A stretch of DNA of 10,693 bases, from NCBI GenBank assembly GCA_021803885.1, contig JAJZKY010000102.1:1-10693 (forward strand), given 5' to 3'. The stretch is from Planctomycetota bacterium (lineage in GTDB: Bacteria > Planctomycetota > Phycisphaerae > WQYP01 > JAJZKY01). This document shows positions 7,738 through 10,693 of this stretch, piece by piece (within the stretch, counting starts at the first letter, position 1; each line of letters starts with the position of its first letter). The position numbers were made by a program, and so were the translations under genes. The notes under the pieces were generated by a model. The model did no database searches. It saw only the letters and a list, made by a program, of their open reading frames with translations, and had not been told where the DNA came from.

Positions 7738-7924
7738 GGGTGCTGATCGCGCTTTCCGTCAAAAATAAGCGCACAATTCGCAACGTATCACAAACCGAGG
7801 CCCCATCGAGCCCCACGCGCAAAATTTACCGCGCTTTTATTCAGATAACCCCTCCGCCCCCACCGATGCAGAATCTTTCCATCCGCTGGCGCTCCAACTT
7901 GCGCCGAAGCCGCCTTCACCCGAA
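7738..7924. other. Leader/promoter region of pdaD and 3' flank of the O-methyltransferase gene
   Basis: No gene is seen on either strand. The part near pdaD is more A/T-rich than the coding regions (for example around 7767-7780 and 7821-7850) and probably holds the pdaD promoter, but I cannot fix the -35 and -10 boxes. A weak 5-bp stem GGCGC/GCGCC (7888-7892 with 7901-7905), lacking a T run, follows the methyltransferase stop and is a poor terminator candidate. Confidence 0.3.
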
Positions 7925-8506
7925 TCAAGCGCGCCGCACCGCCACCACCACTCCGCTAGTCCAGACCATCGGCACGAGCGTGAAATCTGTGCGACCGGCC
8001 AACACATCCATCAACACCGGAATCTTCGCCGCATGCCCCTCCGGCCAGTTTGGCTGCGGAAGCATGTCGTCAATCACATAAAATCCGCCGGGCTTCACCA
8101 CCGCCAGCGCATGCTCGCAGCCCTCATATTTTCCGGGCACCGCATCCGCAAATACCAGGTCGAAACTCTCCGTTGCCTGCTTATTCAGAAACTCCATCCC
8201 ATCGGAGATCACCAGCGAAAGCCGCCCATCATCGCCCAGGCACTCGGCCGCAATACCCTGCACCCGCTCATCCGTGTCCACTGAAACCAGCGTCGCATCC
8301 TCGCTCATCCCGCTCAACAGCCACGCCGTGGAAATCCCGGTCCCCGTGCCAAGCTCCAGAATCCGTCCACCCGGCTTTGACGCCGCCAGCGTTTGCAGCA
8401 GCGCGCCCAGCAGCGACTCCGAAGCCATCGGGAATTCCACCGCTTGGGTCTTCTCGACAATCCGCTCCAATTGTACCGGCGCTCGCAAATATCTCAGATC
8501 TTCCAT
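7925..8506 (-). CDS. Class I SAM-dependent O-methyltransferase
   Basis: 193 residues with one Rossmann-type methyltransferase domain. Motif I is ILELGTGTGIST (49-60), followed by an acidic residue ending the second strand (VSVDTDER, 75-82), a DLVFADAVPGKY motif (116-127) at strand four and VVKPGGFYVIDDMLP (136-150) after it. The order resembles the small O-methyltransferases of the Methyltransf_24/caffeoyl-CoA-like group, but the long N-terminal helix segment of plant-type enzymes is short here. The acceptor substrate is unknown and the neighbours (recG, pdaD) do not indicate it. The ATG at 8506 has GAGGG (8514-8518) 7 nt upstream. The gene lies 72 nt downstream of recG on the same strand and could be cotranscribed with it. 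Annotators might equally call it a predicted O-methyltransferase. Confidence 0.88.
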   Translation of the reverse strand: MEDLRYLRAPVQLERIVEKTQAVEFPMASESLLGALLQTLAASKPGGRILELGTGTGISTAWLLSGMSEDATLVSVDTDERVQGIAAECLGDDGRLSLVISDGMEFLNKQATESFDLVFADAVPGKYEGCEHALAVVKPGGFYVIDDMLPQPNWPEGHAAKIPVLMDVLAGRTDFTLVPMVWTSGVVVAVRRA

Positions 8507-8513
8507 CTCATCA

Positions 8514-8518
8514 CCCTC
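8514..8518 (-). promoter_or_regulatory. Ribosome binding site of the O-methyltransferase gene
   Basis: GAGGG on the minus strand ends 7 nt before the ATG at 8506. It begins 4 nt after the hairpin at 8523-8540. Confidence 0.6.
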
Positions 8519-8522
8519 TTCA

Positions 8523-8540
8523 AGTTGCCCTCTGGCAACT
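8523..8540 (-). repeat. Hairpin-forming inverted repeat between recG and the O-methyltransferase gene
   Basis: AGTTGCC and GGCAACT form a perfect 7-bp stem with a 4-base loop (8530-8533). It starts about 40 nt after the recG stop. No T run follows on either strand, so it is not a classical intrinsic terminator; it may act as an mRNA 3'-end stabiliser or affect access to the nearby ribosome binding site. Confidence 0.5.
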
Positions 8541-8578
8541 CAATTTCACCTTAATGGAACGAAGCAACAGGCCAGTCC

Positions 8579-10693
8579 TCACGCCTCGCTCAGCCCATAC
8601 CGCCGCTGCCACGCCTCCTGCAGCCGCCGCCGCACCAGAGCCCGCTCCGCTTCCGTCCCCTCCGGACTCTTCACAAACTGCGCGGCTACCTTCTTCGACA
8701 ACTCCAGCAACTCCCGGTCCCGCAGCAGATTCGCTACCCTGAAGTCCGGCAGCCCCGCCTGCCGCGTTCCAAAAAACTCGCCCGGCCCACGCAACTGCAA
8801 ATCCAGCTCCGCCAGCTCGAATCCATCCTGCGTCCGCACCATCGCCGCCAGCCGTTCCTCGCCCTGTGGAGAAATCCTCTTACCCGTTACCAGCAGGCAA
8901 TATGACTTCGCAGCGCCGCGCCCCACGCGCCCGCGCAACTGGTGCAACTGCGCCAGCCCGAACCGCTCCGCATGCTCCACCACCATCACCGACGCATTCG
9001 GCACATCCACGCCCACCTCAATCACCGTCGTCGCAATCAGCACATCGATCTCGCCCCGCTGGAAGCGCCGCATCACCACATCCTTCTCGTCCGCGCTCAG
9101 CCGCCCGTGCAGCAGCCCCAGCCGTAACCCCTCCAGCGCGCCCATCCTCAGAGCCTCATACATATCGGTCGCCGACCGCAGCGGCGTCTTCGGAAACAAG
9201 GACGCCTTCTTAGCCCTCCCACCAGCCTTCGCCGTCGTCTTCGCGGATACCTTTACGCCAGCCTTCTTCTTGCTGTTGTCATCCTGACCGGGGCGCGGCA
9301 CGCGCGCAGCGGAGGAGCCTGCAGTTTCTTCCTCATCCTCGTTTGGAAAATCCAGCTCCGGCTGGTCATCCTTGGGCCCCTCAATCACCGGATACACCAC
9401 ATACGCCTGTCTTCCTTCACCCACCTGCTGCCGTACAAACGCCCAAACCTCGTCCGCGCGCTCCTCCGGAACCTGCTTCGTGACAATCGGCGTTCGCCCC
9501 GGCGGCAACTCATCGATCACGCTCAGGTCCAGATCACCATACAGAGAAAGCGCCAGTGTCCTCGGAATCGGCGTTGCCGTCATCGCCAGCACATCGGGCT
9601 CTGCCTGGTTCGGCTTCTTCATCAGGCGGAAGCGCTGCAGCACCCCGAACCGGTGCTGCTCGTCCACCACCACCAGCCCCAGCTTTTGAAACTCCACCTT
9701 CTCTTCAATCAGCGCGTGCGTGCCAATCACCAAGTCCGCCTCGCCCCGATAAATCTTCCCCCGGTTCACCCGCTTCGTGTCTTCATCCAGCGAACCCGTC
9801 AGCAGCAGCACCCGGTACCGCTTTTTCGACCGCTCCAGCAGCCGCCGTGCCGCAAGATAGTGCTGCGTCGCCAGAATCTCCGTCGGTGCCATCAGTGCCG
9901 CCTGGTAGCCGTTCTCAATCGCAATCACCATCGCTTGCAGCGCTACAATCGTCTTGCCCGAACCCACATCGCCCTGCAGCAGTCGCCGCATCGGCCGCGC
10001 CTCGCGCATATCGCCCACAATCTCGCCCAGCGCCCGCTTCTGCGCCCCCGTGGGATGAAACGGCAGAATCGCCCGCAGCGCACCCCTCACCCGCTCGTCC
10101 GCCACAAACCCTGTGCCCAGCCGCTCGTGGAATTTCCTCCGCTTCAGTTCCAGCCCCAGCTCCAGGTAAAACAGCTCCTCAAAAATCAGCCTGCGGTGTG
10201 CCGGCGTCGCCGCTGCCTGCAACGTGCTCATCGAAGTTCCCGATGCCGGGAAATGCACCAGTCGCAGCGCCTCCTCGCGCGACGGCAGCCCCAGCCGCTC
10301 CACCAGCACACGCGGCAGCGTCTCCGGGATCCGCCCCTCCAAATCCCGGAGCACGTGGAAAATCACCCGCCGGATCCATCTCGACGAAAGCTGGCTCCCG
10401 CCCAGCGACTCATACACCGGCGTAATCCGTCCCACCTCAATCAGCCCATCCTCGGCGTCCGTCAGCCCTTCGCGTAATACTTCAAACTGCGGCTGTATCA
10501 TCTTGAAATTCTTGGTTGATCGTGACGGCTCTACCTTCCCAAACAGCGCCACCGTCTGCCCCGCCCTGAACCGGTCCTTCAGGTAGGTCCCGTGGAACCA
10601 CATGCACTTCATCGAGCTCGTGCCCTGTCCCACCGTCATCTCAAAAATGGGCATGCTTCGCGTCTTCAAAAGCACCGCGCCGCGCACCTCGGC
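8579..10693 (-). CDS. recG: ATP-dependent DNA helicase RecG (5' end outside the window)
   Basis: The 704 visible residues lack a start: the frame is open to the window edge, so the N-terminal part is missing. Counting from the edge, residues 1-75 are most of the OB-fold wedge domain that splits branched DNA. Helicase motifs follow: RLLQGDVGSGKT (Walker A, ending near 248), VVVDEQHRFG (341-350, DExH box), MTATPIPRTLALSLYGDLD (371-389), GLLHGRLSADEKD (526-538), TTVIEVGVDVPNA (555-567) and QLRGRVGRG (585-593). The C-terminal QLRGPGEFFGTRQAG stretch (633-647) is the RecG-specific region. The protein remodels stalled replication forks and Holliday junctions in the cytoplasm. Between YPVIEGPKDDQPEL (434-447) and SATDMYEAL (507-515) lies an insertion of roughly 55-60 residues, acidic first, then Lys/Ala-rich. 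E. coli RecG is 693 residues in all, so this one is long. The stop TGA is at 8581-8579. Confidence 0.97.
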   Translation of the reverse strand, partial: AEVRGAVLLKTRSMPIFEMTVGQGTSSMKCMWFHGTYLKDRFRAGQTVALFGKVEPSRSTKNFKMIQPQFEVLREGLTDAEDGLIEVGRITPVYESLGGSQLSSRWIRRVIFHVLRDLEGRIPETLPRVLVERLGLPSREEALRLVHFPASGTSMSTLQAAATPAHRRLIFEELFYLELGLELKRRKFHERLGTGFVADERVRGALRAILPFHPTGAQKRALGEIVGDMREARPMRRLLQGDVGSGKTIVALQAMVIAIENGYQAALMAPTEILATQHYLAARRLLERSKKRYRVLLLTGSLDEDTKRVNRGKIYRGEADLVIGTHALIEEKVEFQKLGLVVVDEQHRFGVLQRFRLMKKPNQAEPDVLAMTATPIPRTLALSLYGDLDLSVIDELPPGRTPIVTKQVPEERADEVWAFVRQQVGEGRQAYVVYPVIEGPKDDQPELDFPNEDEEETAGSSAARVPRPGQDDNSKKKAGVKVSAKTTAKAGGRAKKASLFPKTPLRSATDMYEALRMGALEGLRLGLLHGRLSADEKDVVMRRFQRGEIDVLIATTVIEVGVDVPNASVMVVEHAERFGLAQLHQLRGRVGRGAAKSYCLLVTGKRISPQGEERLAAMVRTQDGFELAELDLQLRGPGEFFGTRQAGLPDFRVANLLRDRELLELSKKVAAQFVKSPEGTEAERALVRRRLQEAWQRRYGLSEA

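Noticed and set aside
9556..10477. Long + strand frames opposite recG
   Set aside because: Two overlapping + strand frames with Ala/Pro/Ser- or His/Arg/Gln-rich composition cover the recG motifs; they are by-products of strong third-position G/C bias.

Overview
The window is a G+C-rich (clearly above 50%), densely coded stretch of bacterial chromosome. All recognisable genes are housekeeping or metabolic. I see no rRNA, tRNA, CRISPR array, transposase, integrase or phage gene. The mix of genes (pyruvoyl arginine decarboxylase beside an agmatine deiminase/carbamoylputrescine amidase pair, a long pyruvate-kinase-like protein, a phosphoribosyltransferase-hydrolase fusion) and the base composition suggest a soil bacterium, possibly of the Acidobacteriota (Terriglobia). 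That assignment is an inference; no marker gene here proves it.

Left part (1-4123). A MutT-like NUDIX hydrolase (+) converges on a two-domain protein (-) with an N-terminal phosphoribosyltransferase and a C-terminal alpha/beta hydrolase. A spacer of 264 bp separates that gene from a divergent gene (+) for a 654-residue pyruvate-kinase-like protein. This protein has an extra N-terminal helical domain, an enlarged middle region and no C-terminal regulatory domain.

Middle part (4168-7718, all -). Read in transcription order, this is pdaD (arginine decarboxylase), a likely intrinsic terminator, then a tightly packed group aguB - aguA - Imm53-family gene - tadA. Junctions within the group are a 1-nt overlap, 3 nt and 2 nt. 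PdaD, AguA and AguB together convert arginine to agmatine, then N-carbamoylputrescine, then putrescine, which is a complete putrescine pathway. Imm53 is named after polymorphic-toxin immunity proteins, but no toxin gene is present; tadA encodes the essential tRNA adenosine deaminase.

Right part (7925-10693, -). A small class I SAM-dependent O-methyltransferase lies downstream of recG, whose 5' end runs off the window. RecG carries a charged, low-complexity insertion between its helicase motifs.

I found no convincing new defence, mobile or secretion system. The items most worth a second look are the Imm53 gene embedded in a putrescine/tRNA-modification operon and the pyruvate-kinase-like protein with a Lys in place of the usual Glu of its GPE motif.
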